DNA from: Candidatus Heimdallarchaeota archaeon
GTDB taxonomy: Archaea > Asgardarchaeota > Heimdallarchaeia > Hodarchaeales > Hodarchaeaceae
DNA length: 47,384 nucleotides
Direction: 5' to 3'
Assembly: GCA_020353515.1 (NCBI GenBank)
Contig: CP070695.1
Span: 1 to 47,384, forward strand
Below the pieces are notes generated by a model that made no database searches, was not told the DNA's origin, and saw only the letters and a list, made by a program, of their open reading frames with translations. The position numbers and the translations under genes were made by a program. Shown piece by piece: positions 27,151 to 34,179 of the stretch; position 1 is the first letter of the stretch; every line of letters starts with the position of its first letter.

Positions 27151-28665
27151 TTAAGCAAGCTGGAGGGTCGAAGCCCGATCAGGAGCAACTTTAGCTCGTC
27201 CTTTTTTCCACCACCAAAGAAAGGCAATTCCCAGCGCGATGGTGAAAAGAAGAACCTGGGCACCCATTACTACCCATAACATGTTGAAAGTTTCAAGTTG
27301 AGGATTGATGGAAGATAATTGACTCGCGAGAGTTACTTGGAGGTTAACACCAAATAATAGGTCAAGAGCTGGCATAGCTCCTCCACCAACCGTCCCTACC
27401 AAAGCTGCTGTCTTACTAACACGATGACTGGTTACAGACAGTTCAGGAAGACTTAGTTTTAATAGAACTGTTCCAGTCTCATTTTTGACGGAAATAGATC
27501 CAGTGAGAGGAGTGAATCGAAATCCTGCGTCAACTAACGGTGTAACAAAGAATGTCAATACTTTGGGTAAGTTTTGTGGTCGGGGATCAATAAATTGAGA
27601 GGAGGGTTGGATTAAACAACCACTTAGTAATGGTTCAACAACCAATCGCTTAGTAACATCTGTTAATTCAAATTCTCCCCGCGTTTCTTTTTCTTCTTCC
27701 CCTGAGAGGAAATGTGATTTATCTTTGGCAATTTCTCTTACAATCCTAGATAGAGTTACAACAAGTGGGTAAGTTTTACGAGAGAGCATTTTCGAATAAT
27801 AATGGACATGAGTGTGCATGGTATCTGCGGATGGAGGTTCCAAAGGGGTACCAGCCATTTTCTCGAATTTGACTTCTTCCCTTGCTGCCTTTTTTAATTT
27901 TTCTGAAACTCCACCTCGCATCGCGAGAGCGTCATCTGCTTTAGCGGCAACGGGTGCAGGAGTTGGTGCTGGTCTGGGGGGAGGTGCACCAGCTGCAGTG
28001 GAAGGAGGTGGTGCAGCTTTGGGAGCAGGAGGGGAAATTCTAGGAGAACCAGGAGGTGAAGGTGGAGCAGCAGGAGGGCCTGCGGGTGCTGCAGTAGGTT
28101 CAGGGGGAGGAGCAGCTGGTGTGGGAGTTGGTCTAGTAGGAGTAAATTTCTTAGTAGGGGCAGCTGATCGCATTCTTTCTGACGAAATCTCTTCTAAAGC
28201 TCCTTCTAAAATATTGTCAAGTGCTGCTTCTTCAAGGGCCTCTTCTTCTTTCTCATACATTAATTCTGGTTCGGTTTCTTCTGCCTCCGGAAATTGAAGC
28301 TCTTCCAGCTTCCTCGAAAAAGTAGCTGCACTTTTAGAATAGATTTTATTGGTTGATAAGGCCAATCCAGTTAGGAGAGGCTGAAAAGTTTCATCATGAG
28401 CTAGAGCTTCCCATACTCCCTCTGCATAGAGTAACGTTTGGAGAACAACGTACTTACCTGCATCAGTAGCTTCCATTAATAAAGTGAAAATTGTTAACAG
28501 AAATTGATCTGAAGCCTCTGGAAAAAAAGTTTCCAAAGTAGAAGCAAGGTAATTATGAAATTCCTTGTTATCAACATAACTTGAGTCGAGTCGAAGAGTT
28601 GAAAGAAGTTCAGGGACAAAATCTAACCAATTTGATGCAGATTTTAGAGAGAATGGAAAATACAT
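27151..28665 (-). CDS. Pro/Ala-rich membrane protein with C-terminal anchor
   Basis: A 504-aa protein. Residues 1-120 are a helical soluble domain and ~120-170 an acidic stretch. Residues ~180-250 are a disordered Pro/Ala/Gly linker with many PPP, PAPP and PPSPP runs. Residues ~275-460 are a beta-rich domain, ~470-490 one transmembrane helix (VLLFTIALGIAFLWWWKK), followed by a basic tail. It has no N-terminal signal, so the bulk is probably cytoplasmic and tail-anchored; an outside topology is possible. ATG with AGGTAA upstream. It leads the run with M16, isomerase and GH13 genes. Asgard archaea encode profilins, reported to bind polyproline, which makes the linker a possible ligand; that is inference. 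The linker gives a local GC peak. Confidence 0.7.
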   Translation of the reverse strand: MYFPFSLKSASNWLDFVPELLSTLRLDSSYVDNKEFHNYLASTLETFFPEASDQFLLTIFTLLMEATDAGKYVVLQTLLYAEGVWEALAHDETFQPLLTGLALSTNKIYSKSAATFSRKLEELQFPEAEETEPELMYEKEEEALEEAALDNILEGALEEISSERMRSAAPTKKFTPTRPTPTPAAPPPEPTAAPAGPPAAPPSPPGSPRISPPAPKAAPPPSTAAGAPPPRPAPTPAPVAAKADDALAMRGGVSEKLKKAAREEVKFEKMAGTPLEPPSADTMHTHVHYYSKMLSRKTYPLVVTLSRIVREIAKDKSHFLSGEEEKETRGEFELTDVTKRLVVEPLLSGCLIQPSSQFIDPRPQNLPKVLTFFVTPLVDAGFRFTPLTGSISVKNETGTVLLKLSLPELSVTSHRVSKTAALVGTVGGGAMPALDLLFGVNLQVTLASQLSSINPQLETFNMLWVVMGAQVLLFTIALGIAFLWWWKKGRAKVAPDRASTLQLA

Positions 28666-28843
28666 TGTCTTACCTCTTTTTACATCTAAAATTCCTACTT
28701 TCTTAAAGTATTTTAGGTCTGAAAGAAAATAATTTATTAGCTGACAAGGGTATCAAAATAATTTCATGTGGATACCCTGTTCTTGAATATGCTAAAAAGG
28801 GTTGTAGTAAGGATTGAACTTGGAATAATAAAAAATAATAACA

Positions 28844-29230
28844 TTAACTCTTCTGTACATTCTTTTCCTTTCTTAGTTTAATAATTTCATCTTGAATTTC
28901 TTTGATTAATTGATTATAAGGACAGAGGAGGCATAAATCGATATTCCTTATTTCCTCAGCGTCATTAAGGTTGAAAAGGGTTCCCTGGTCAATTATTTTA
29001 GCTAAACCTTGCGGAATAAAGACAATTCCTTCTTGAATCAATCTAAAAATCTCCCTGAGAATATTTTCCTTCTGTTTAAGTGTTCGGATCTCAAGGAGGT
29101 TGAGTAAATATCCTAAGTTTTGTGTTTCAGTATCTTTAAATGACAAAAGAATGAGGGCACGATCAGTTAATTGAGCTCTATCGTCATCATTGATTCCTAT
29201 TTCTGTTAATAAGTTCTTCTTTGGTTTCAT
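28844..29230 (-). CDS. Small hypothetical protein, paralogue A
   Basis: A 128-aa charged helical protein, unknown family. It aligns over ~105 residues with the gene at 29730-30197: both share DRA-I/L-LLSFKDT.TQNL.Y.LN.L.IRTL, then NIL.EI.RLI.EGI, P.GL, IDQG.LF and the end LIKEIQ..I..L. This shows duplication inside the cluster. The pattern could be a winged helix, but no family is recognised. ATG start; AAAGG lies upstream. Last gene of the four-gene cluster. Confidence 0.65.
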   Translation of the reverse strand: MKPKKNLLTEIGINDDDRAQLTDRALILLSFKDTETQNLGYLLNLLEIRTLKQKENILREIFRLIQEGIVFIPQGLAKIIDQGTLFNLNDAEEIRNIDLCLLCPYNQLIKEIQDEIIKLRKEKNVQKS

Positions 29231-29267
29231 TGACCATCGAACCTTTAATAATATGAAACAAACTCCG

Positions 29268-29705
29268 TTAAATACTTTGATTTAGCCTTGGTAAGTATAA
29301 CTGTAGCAGTCTTTTAAGTAATGAATTCTCATCGAGACCTAAAGCTGGAATCACATTGGGTTTGATTCGAGATAGGATATCAGTAATCGAAGAGTCCTCT
29401 GGGAAATTTAGCCTCTTTTTTATGGTTGTGATTTCCCAATATATTTCGTTAAGCTGAGTAAAATTTTCAATGTGAAAATTAAAGGCTTTCCGAATCTCTT
29501 CGAGACTATCGAAAAGGTTGACGAGATCTTCAATAGGGGTGTGAGGGGGCAAATTTAATGCGGATTGCATATGCTTGATGCAATGCCATGTCGCAATTAA
29601 GGCATGCTCAGAGGAACCATTTGCTAGTTTCAAATATTTTTTTAGTTCTTTAAGCTCCTGTTGTCTCTTCTCTTCCTCTGATGAAGAATCTTCATAGCTC
29701 ATCAT
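29268..29705 (-). CDS. Small hypothetical helical protein between two paralogues
   Basis: A 145-aa protein rich in charged helices: an N-terminal acidic/Gln stretch (EDSSSEEEKRQQELKELKKYLK), then several amphipathic helices. No signal peptide or transmembrane segment. Unknown family. ATG, with a weak AGGAC upstream and two tandem ATGs. It lies 24 bases after the paralogue-B gene and 37 bases before paralogue A, so the three are surely one unit. Confidence 0.6.
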   Translation of the reverse strand: MMSYEDSSSEEEKRQQELKELKKYLKLANGSSEHALIATWHCIKHMQSALNLPPHTPIEDLVNLFDSLEEIRKAFNFHIENFTQLNEIYWEITTIKKRLNFPEDSSITDILSRIKPNVIPALGLDENSLLKRLLQLYLPRLNQSI

Positions 29706-29729
29706 TATAATGCGTCCTAATATAGATCT

Positions 29730-30197
29730 TCATATTTCCTGACTTTTATTCGTCTTATTAGTCTGTAATTGTACTATATCATTCTGAATTTCTTTGATCA
29801 AGTCTTCATATGGACGTAGGAGGCATATATCAATATCTTCAGCCTCAATAGAGTTGTTATTGGTGTCAAACAGGGAACCTTGATCGATTAGCAGAGGAAG
29901 CCCTCTAGGAACATAGATTATCCCCTCCCGAATCAGTCGATAGATCTCTTGTAAAATATTCCTTTTCTCTACCAATGTACGAATTCCAAGGACATTCAAA
30001 ACATACCTCAAATTCTGAGTTGAAGTATCCTTAAAGGATAGTAATAAAAGAGCACGATCTGCTAATTGGTTTGCTAGACGATCCTCATTTATTCTTTCAT
30101 CCTTTGCTTTTTCGGAGAGAAAATTTGTGTCCAATACAAGATCATGATTTTTTTCTTTTGACTCTTGCTTTCGAACATAAACAATTTCTGAGAACAT
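29730..30197 (-). CDS. Small hypothetical protein, paralogue B
   Basis: A 155-aa paralogue of the 128-aa gene two positions downstream, with ~35 extra N-terminal residues. Shared core: ADRALLLLSFKDTSTQNLRY, NILQEIYRLIREGI, IDQGSLFD, LIKEIQNDIVQL. The start ATG has a strong GGAGG 8 bases upstream that lies inside the stop region of the preceding gene. There is only 1 base between that stop and this ATG, so translation is coupled. Function unknown. Confidence 0.7.
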   Translation of the reverse strand: MFSEIVYVRKQESKEKNHDLVLDTNFLSEKAKDERINEDRLANQLADRALLLLSFKDTSTQNLRYVLNVLGIRTLVEKRNILQEIYRLIREGIIYVPRGLPLLIDQGSLFDTNNNSIEAEDIDICLLRPYEDLIKEIQNDIVQLQTNKTNKSQEI

Positions 30198-30198
30198 G

Positions 30199-30477
30199 TT
30201 AAAAACCTCCAGTAAGGGTATAACGAGAACTATCTGTTGGATCTTGGATTATCTGTAATTTCTCATGGGAAAAATATTCGATCAAGTCGAGAAAATACGT
30301 GAGGAGTTTTCTAAGCTCTGAATCTGTGAACTTGTTTCCTTCTTTCATTTGAAGAGAACACAGCTTATTTTGAAGCTCAATTGAAGAAAAGAGATTCGTT
30401 GACATGAATAGTAATTGGAAAATTTGATCTAACGACTTTTTGATTCCAAATTGTTCCGTAACTTGCACTTTGTCCAA
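30199..30477 (-). CDS. Small hypothetical protein, first gene of cluster
   Basis: A 92-aa helical protein, unknown family. It begins at TTG, but the real start is uncertain because no Shine-Dalgarno is seen. Internal sequence: FGIKKSLDQIFQLLFMSTNLFSS, then LRKLLTYFLDLIEYFSHEKLQIIQD. It is coupled to the next gene. Upstream of it lies a region with several inverted repeats (30483-30583), a likely control region for the cluster. Confidence 0.55.
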   Translation of the reverse strand: MDKVQVTEQFGIKKSLDQIFQLLFMSTNLFSSIELQNKLCSLQMKEGNKFTDSELRKLLTYFLDLIEYFSHEKLQIIQDPTDSSRYTLTGGF

Positions 30478-30482
30478 CGTCC

Positions 30483-30530
30483 GTGTGTTTTTTGATAACT
30501 ACACTTCTGAGTCAGAAATGAAAAACACAC
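30483..30530. repeat. 10-bp inverted repeat GTGTGTTTTT/AAAAACACAC
   Basis: Perfect arms at 30483-30492 and 30521-30530, 28-base spacer, starting 6 bases upstream of the first gene of the four-gene cluster. It may be an operator or, if transcribed, a leader hairpin. Confidence 0.5.
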
Positions 30531-30558
30531 TTTGATATAACAAAAAGATATTCGAAAG

Positions 30559-30583
30559 TGACACAACTTGGAAAAATGTGTCA
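30559..30583. repeat. 7-bp inverted repeat TGACACA/TGTGTCA
   Basis: Perfect arms at 30559-30565 and 30577-30583, 11-base spacer. It repeats the ACAC/GTGT theme of the neighbouring 10-bp repeat, which suggests a protein-binding array in front of the four-gene cluster. Confidence 0.45.
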
Positions 30584-30917
30584 GTAATACATTATGATAA
30601 TCTAGTAGAAACTAATAAAAAAACAACAAAGAGAAATTAATAAACTCACTCCTTAAATAGGGGTATAAATGGTTGAGATATTCGAATTATATAAAGCTAA
30701 AATTTTGAGCTAATTATAGATTCGGGGGATAGAGAGGGCCATCAAAAAGCTCTGTATTATCCTGGGAAGATTGGGAAAATACAGATTAATCAAACGATTG
30801 CATAATGGATTCTCATAGATTGATTCTAGGGTTATTTTAGAATATTTCCTTCTCGTTGGAGGCATCTTTGCTAATATATTAATTTGATTAGAGACTGATC
30901 TAACCTCTTGCTATAGA

Positions 30918-30963
30918 AAAGGTTCTAGCTGCAGGTTTTTGCAGTTGAACAATAAGAACCTTT
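30918..30963. other. Nested stem-loop
   Basis: Perfect outer arms AAAGGTTCT (30918-30926) and AGAACCTTT (30955-30963). Inside is a second stem, CTGCA (30929-30933) with TGCAG (30940-30944), extendable by one G-T and one A-T pair. It lies 34 bases after the stop of the 50-aa minus-strand gene, so it may end that transcript or belong to a small RNA. Confidence 0.4.
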
Positions 30964-30997
30964 CTTACGCCTGCATTTGATTCAATTCTTTTGAATT

Positions 30998-31150
30998 CTA
31001 GTCTATTAATGCGCCGTTTGGTCCACCTAAAGCTGCAGTTCCTAGTGAGGTTGCTGCTAGGTAGAGTAATATCAGGAATAACCATGGAATAAATTTCAAC
31101 AGCATTAATTCAACGTCTATTCTTTTTTCACGATTTCTAACTTTTCTCAT
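30998..31150 (-). CDS. Small single-pass membrane protein (50 aa)
   Basis: ATG to TAG on the minus strand, 50 aa. A basic N-terminus (MRKVRNREKR) leads into one hydrophobic helix (LMLLKFIPWLFLILLYLAA) and a small-residue tail (GTAALGGPNGALID). This is a classic tiny membrane protein: positive-inside start, one membrane span, Gly-rich end. AGGTG lies 11 bases upstream. The family is not recognised. It is divergent from the winged-helix regulator, which may control it. Confidence 0.5.
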   Translation of the reverse strand: MRKVRNREKRIDVELMLLKFIPWLFLILLYLAATSLGTAALGGPNGALID

Positions 31151-31208
31151 TGTTTTTTACACACCTAATCTTTTTATTCGGTTTCTTTTATCCAGATTTT
31201 AACAATTT

Positions 31209-31232
31209 GAGTATTTATTTTCTTGAATACTC
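31209..31232. promoter_or_regulatory. Inverted repeat, possible operator
   Basis: GAGTATT (31209-31215) and AATACTC (31226-31232), perfect, 17 bases centre to centre, immediately followed by the palindrome ATTCGAAT (31233-31240). It lies 17-25 bases before the TATA box of the regulator gene, the usual place for an archaeal regulator to bind. Confidence 0.4.
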
Positions 31233-31256
31233 ATTCGAATATTTTGTCTAGACAGG

Positions 31257-31266
31257 TTTATAAATA
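31257..31266 (+). promoter_or_regulatory. TATA box of winged-helix regulator gene
   Basis: TTTATAAATA, centred ~31 bases before ATG 31292. Transcription should start only a few bases before the ATG, so the mRNA is almost leaderless, in line with the absence of a Shine-Dalgarno. Confidence 0.7.
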
Positions 31267-31291
31267 ATACTATCCTTCTTTTCGGCATCAA

Positions 31292-32731
31292 ATGCCTCTC
31301 CCACAACAAAATTCCTTAATACTGGACAATTTCCGACAAAAACCCGAAGAGTATGAAATAGAGGAATTTGTACTTGATTTTCTCAATATTTGGATGTACA
31401 TCCATGAAAAAGCAGAGGATTGTTCACTAGAAGATACTTTGGAGTTAACTAAGCAATTATTAAATTCTCACATCATACCTTTCTTTACTAAATTCGAGGG
31501 TAATGAAAGTCTTGAGTTAAATGAGAGCTGGCTTAAGACTTATTCATCTATCGTTCTAAAATGGAAGAAAAGGGCAAGTTACTTATTTCCATTGAAACTA
31601 GTTACATATGAGATTTGTTATCATGATAAAAACCTTTTCGAGTTTTTTCTACAAAAATTACTTACAAAAGAGATTAAAGGAGAAAAAGAATCCTTATTCG
31701 AGTTTATTTTCCCTGTTTTAACGAATTTCACTGTCCCTCTTGATGATATGTATATTTCATTTCTAAAAGCTTTTCAGAGCTTAGAAAGGCATAATTCTAC
31801 ATATTATAAGGATCCGACTCAAAATGATTTCGCAAAGCTTTTGGAAGTATCCCCAAGAACTGTTTTACGACGAATGAATGTAATCCGCCTATTACAAATG
31901 GTCAGTGCTTCTCATTTTCTAGATATGGGTCAGCTTGGATATGAAACGACCTTATATGTGCATTCAAATCCTTTCCCAGAAAAATTCGAGAGATATTTAC
32001 TCCTCTCAACGGATTTGACAGTGGGAAATTTTAGTATTGTTCAGATCCCCTTCAAAAAGGCAAAAAAACTGTTATCTTTAGAAACTGACTTGGAATTATT
32101 AACTTCTCAATCAATGACAACAAGAATTTCTTCTTGGAATCTAACTGGTTTATCACCTGGAGAAGTCACTTGGAGGAGTCCTCCCTCATTTCTCCATGGT
32201 GAAGCTAATATTCCTCTAATTTCTCCCAGTCCTGATGTTCATTTCTCTCTTAAACCATCTTTTGATCTTTTTCGACCACTTACTCCTGCTGATATTAAAA
32301 TCCTTGATTTTCTTACCATTAAGGGAAGTTTCACAAGTATTAAACAATTGGGTGATTCAATTCAAGTTTCAGCTCCTGAAGTTTCAAAAAGGCTCCAGGA
32401 ATATGGAAATGATAATTTATTAGTAAAAGCGAATCACTACTACAACATCGGTTTAGATTTAACAATTTTCCTCTTTATCTCTGATGAAGATCGTTCTATT
32501 TCATGGGTTCAACATTTTCTTAGTTTCCCGAAATGTGATATTTATTATCAAAGCGACGAATCTCCACACTATTATTTTGGTTTTCTCAAACTGCCTAATT
32601 ATTGGATTAAAGCTTTTGCACGTAAGATTGATTTGATTAAAAAGGATTATGGTGTTAAAATATACTATAAAATTGCGAGTTCTGTTGACTATGCAAAATG
32701 GGGCATAGAGCTTAGTGAAACTTACTTTTAA
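31292..32731 (+). CDS. Transcriptional regulator with two winged-helix domains
   Basis: A 479-aa protein. A first helix-turn-helix at ~180-205 (DFAKLLEVSPRTVLRRMNVIRLLQMV) and a second at ~330-385 (DIKILDFLTIKGSFTSIKQLGDSIQVSAPEVSKRLQEYG). Each is followed by a beta-rich part, as in tandem Lrp-like or Asgard-type large regulators. Residues 1-150 are helical and could sense a ligand. It is likely DNA binding and may self-regulate through the inverted repeat upstream of its TATA box. It is divergent from the 50-aa membrane-protein gene. An A-rich stem with a T-run follows the stop. Confidence 0.7.
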   Translation: MPLPQQNSLILDNFRQKPEEYEIEEFVLDFLNIWMYIHEKAEDCSLEDTLELTKQLLNSHIIPFFTKFEGNESLELNESWLKTYSSIVLKWKKRASYLFPLKLVTYEICYHDKNLFEFFLQKLLTKEIKGEKESLFEFIFPVLTNFTVPLDDMYISFLKAFQSLERHNSTYYKDPTQNDFAKLLEVSPRTVLRRMNVIRLLQMVSASHFLDMGQLGYETTLYVHSNPFPEKFERYLLLSTDLTVGNFSIVQIPFKKAKKLLSLETDLELLTSQSMTTRISSWNLTGLSPGEVTWRSPPSFLHGEANIPLISPSPDVHFSLKPSFDLFRPLTPADIKILDFLTIKGSFTSIKQLGDSIQVSAPEVSKRLQEYGNDNLLVKANHYYNIGLDLTIFLFISDEDRSISWVQHFLSFPKCDIYYQSDESPHYYFGFLKLPNYWIKAFARKIDLIKKDYGVKIYYKIASSVDYAKWGIELSETYF

Positions 32732-32732
32732 C

Positions 32733-32751
32733 AGAAAAAATGAATTTTTCT
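32733..32751 (+). terminator. Hairpin with T-run after the regulator gene
   Basis: AGAAAAA (32733-32739) and TTTTTCT (32745-32751) form a short A/T stem with a 5-base loop directly after the stop. T-runs end transcription in archaea, so this is a plausible terminator. Confidence 0.35.
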
Positions 32752-33348
32752 ATAAAAAAATAATCAAAATCAAAAATAGAAAAAGAATCCAGCTAAAAGT
32801 GCATTTTCTTTAAAAAATAAAATGAACTACTCTCTTATAAGAAGAAATTAATCATTTTAATATGACGGAAAGATAACCCTAGTATTATGATCCCTTATAA
32901 TGGCCATTGAGAGGCTACTATTTTGTCATAGATTATTGTAATCATTGATTGATGCCTCTTAAGAAATAAATACCTATTTATCTACTTTTTAAAAACTCTC
33001 TATCCTCCATATTCTTGAATGATGCGAAGTGTCTCTTCAACGGTCATGATTCTTGAATTTCCATCGCTTCATAATTCCTGATTGAAAAGTAGTTTCAGGT
33101 AGGATTTTGACAGCCAGGCTTACTAGGGTTTTGTCGGGAGAGATTAATATCTTTATGTAATTTGAAAGAACAATGAGGTACTTCCATAAAAGGAGACAAT
33201 ATTGTAACCTCATTGTGACTGTTTGAAGACCATAACTTCTTATTTACTAAGACTTTCTACCGTTAATTGCCTCAATACCTGAAATTAATAGTTTGCGTAC
33301 CGAAAGAATTCTGAAGTATGCATTAATTGATAATTGAAGGAAGAATAT
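32752..33348. other. Intergenic region, 597 bases
   Basis: Separates the regulator and Mrp genes. It holds AT-rich stretches and, at 33170-33216, a nested inverted-repeat element. No credible ORF or known RNA. The Mrp promoter should lie in its last 100 bases. Confidence 0.45.
33170..33216. repeat. Nested inverted-repeat element
   Basis: Perfect 10-bp arms ACAATGAGGT (33170-33179) and ACCTCATTGT (33207-33216) enclose a perfect 10-bp palindrome, ACAATATTGT (33196-33205), and a TTCC/GGA mini-stem. All three units begin or end with ACAAT/ATTGT. This could be a regulator-binding array, a small structured RNA or the relic of a mobile element. Confidence 0.45.
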
Positions 33349-34152
33349 ATGCAATCGAACCTACAACAACTCGAGCAAGAAATGAAATCTATTTTAAAAA
33401 AGGTTAAACGAAAGATCGTGGTTCTCTCTGGAAAAGGAGGCGTAGGAAAGTCTACAGTCGCAGCTAATTTAGCGTTAGCTTTTGCAGAGAGATTTCCAGA
33501 ACAAGTGGGTATCGCTGATTTAGATTTTTCTGGACCAAACATTCCAAAGATCCTTGGTGTGGAGGGTAAAAGGATGGAAGCACCCAAGGATGACAAATTT
33601 GACCCCATAAACGGGCCACAAGGCCTCAAAATAGTCTCAATGGCATTCTTTTTAGACTCCCCCTCTACACCTGTTATTTGGCGTGGCCCTTTGAAGATCA
33701 AAGCTTTACGCCAATTTCTTACTGATTTCACCTGGGGAGACCTAGAGATATTAATCTTCGATATGCCTCCAGGAACAGGGGACGAGGCAATCTCTGTGAT
33801 GCAAATGATCCCTGATATGGATGGAGTTGTGATTGTTACAACTCCTCAAGAGGTCAGTCTTCTTGACACTGGAAAATCGTTGATCATGTCTCGAAAGATG
33901 GATCGTCCCGTTATTGGTGTGGTAGAAAATATGTCAGCCTTTATTTGTCCTAAATGCGGGTCGAAACATACCATCTTTGGTGAGGGAGGTGGTATTCAAA
34001 TGGCTAAAGAATTTGGGACAGAATTACTGGGCCAAATTCCTCTCGATCCACAAATTAGAGCTGAGGAAGATCATGGGATTTCTCAAGCTTTTGAGTATTT
34101 CAAGCCTCTTGCAGAGAAAATTCTGGAGAAAATCGATAAAGTCAAGAAATAG
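33349..34152 (+). CDS. Mrp/NBP35-type iron-sulfur carrier ATPase
   Basis: A 267-aa P-loop ATPase. The deviant Walker A SGKGGVGKST is at 27-36, DLDFSGPNIPKILG at ~58-71, DMPPGTGDEA (Walker B region) at ~130, and C-x2-C at 200/203 (CPKC) for a bridging [4Fe-4S] cluster. It matches ApbC/Mrp/Nbp35 scaffolds that deliver iron-sulfur clusters to apo-proteins. A TTG at 33334 would add five residues. I prefer ATG 33349 with AAGGA 6 bases upstream. It converges on a coiled-coil gene with a 27-base gap. Confidence 0.92.
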   Translation: MQSNLQQLEQEMKSILKKVKRKIVVLSGKGGVGKSTVAANLALAFAERFPEQVGIADLDFSGPNIPKILGVEGKRMEAPKDDKFDPINGPQGLKIVSMAFFLDSPSTPVIWRGPLKIKALRQFLTDFTWGDLEILIFDMPPGTGDEAISVMQMIPDMDGVVIVTTPQEVSLLDTGKSLIMSRKMDRPVIGVVENMSAFICPKCGSKHTIFGEGGGIQMAKEFGTELLGQIPLDPQIRAEEDHGISQAFEYFKPLAEKILEKIDKVKK

Positions 34153-34179
34153 AATTGTATGTTTGGATTCTTTAAGTTA

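Larger units (their letters stand above)
30478..31291. other. Regulatory intergenic region, 814 bases
   Basis: Apart from the 50-aa gene (30998-31150) it holds: ACAC/GTGT inverted repeats (30483-30583), a direct repeat AGATATTCGAA (~30546 and ~30676), two ATTCGAAT palindromes (30680-30687 and 31233-31240), a TATA-like GTATAAAT near 30663 on the plus strand, a nested hairpin (30918-30963), and the promoter of the regulator gene. No tRNA-like or other known RNA fold was recognised. Confidence 0.5.

Noticed and set aside
27812..28297. 161-codon Gly/Ala/Val-rich ORF on the plus strand
   Set aside because: It is the antisense of the Pro/Ala-rich linker; GC-rich coding sequence commonly yields such a stop-free shadow. 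The minus-strand frame has domains, a Shine-Dalgarno and operon context.
30900..31085. 61-codon minus-strand ORF
   Set aside because: Overlaps the 50-aa membrane protein in another frame and the nested hairpin; composition is basic and random-looking with no ribosome binding site.
33285..33731. 148-codon ORF opposite the Mrp gene
   Set aside because: Antisense to a well-conserved ATPase; the sequence has no domain and no start signal.
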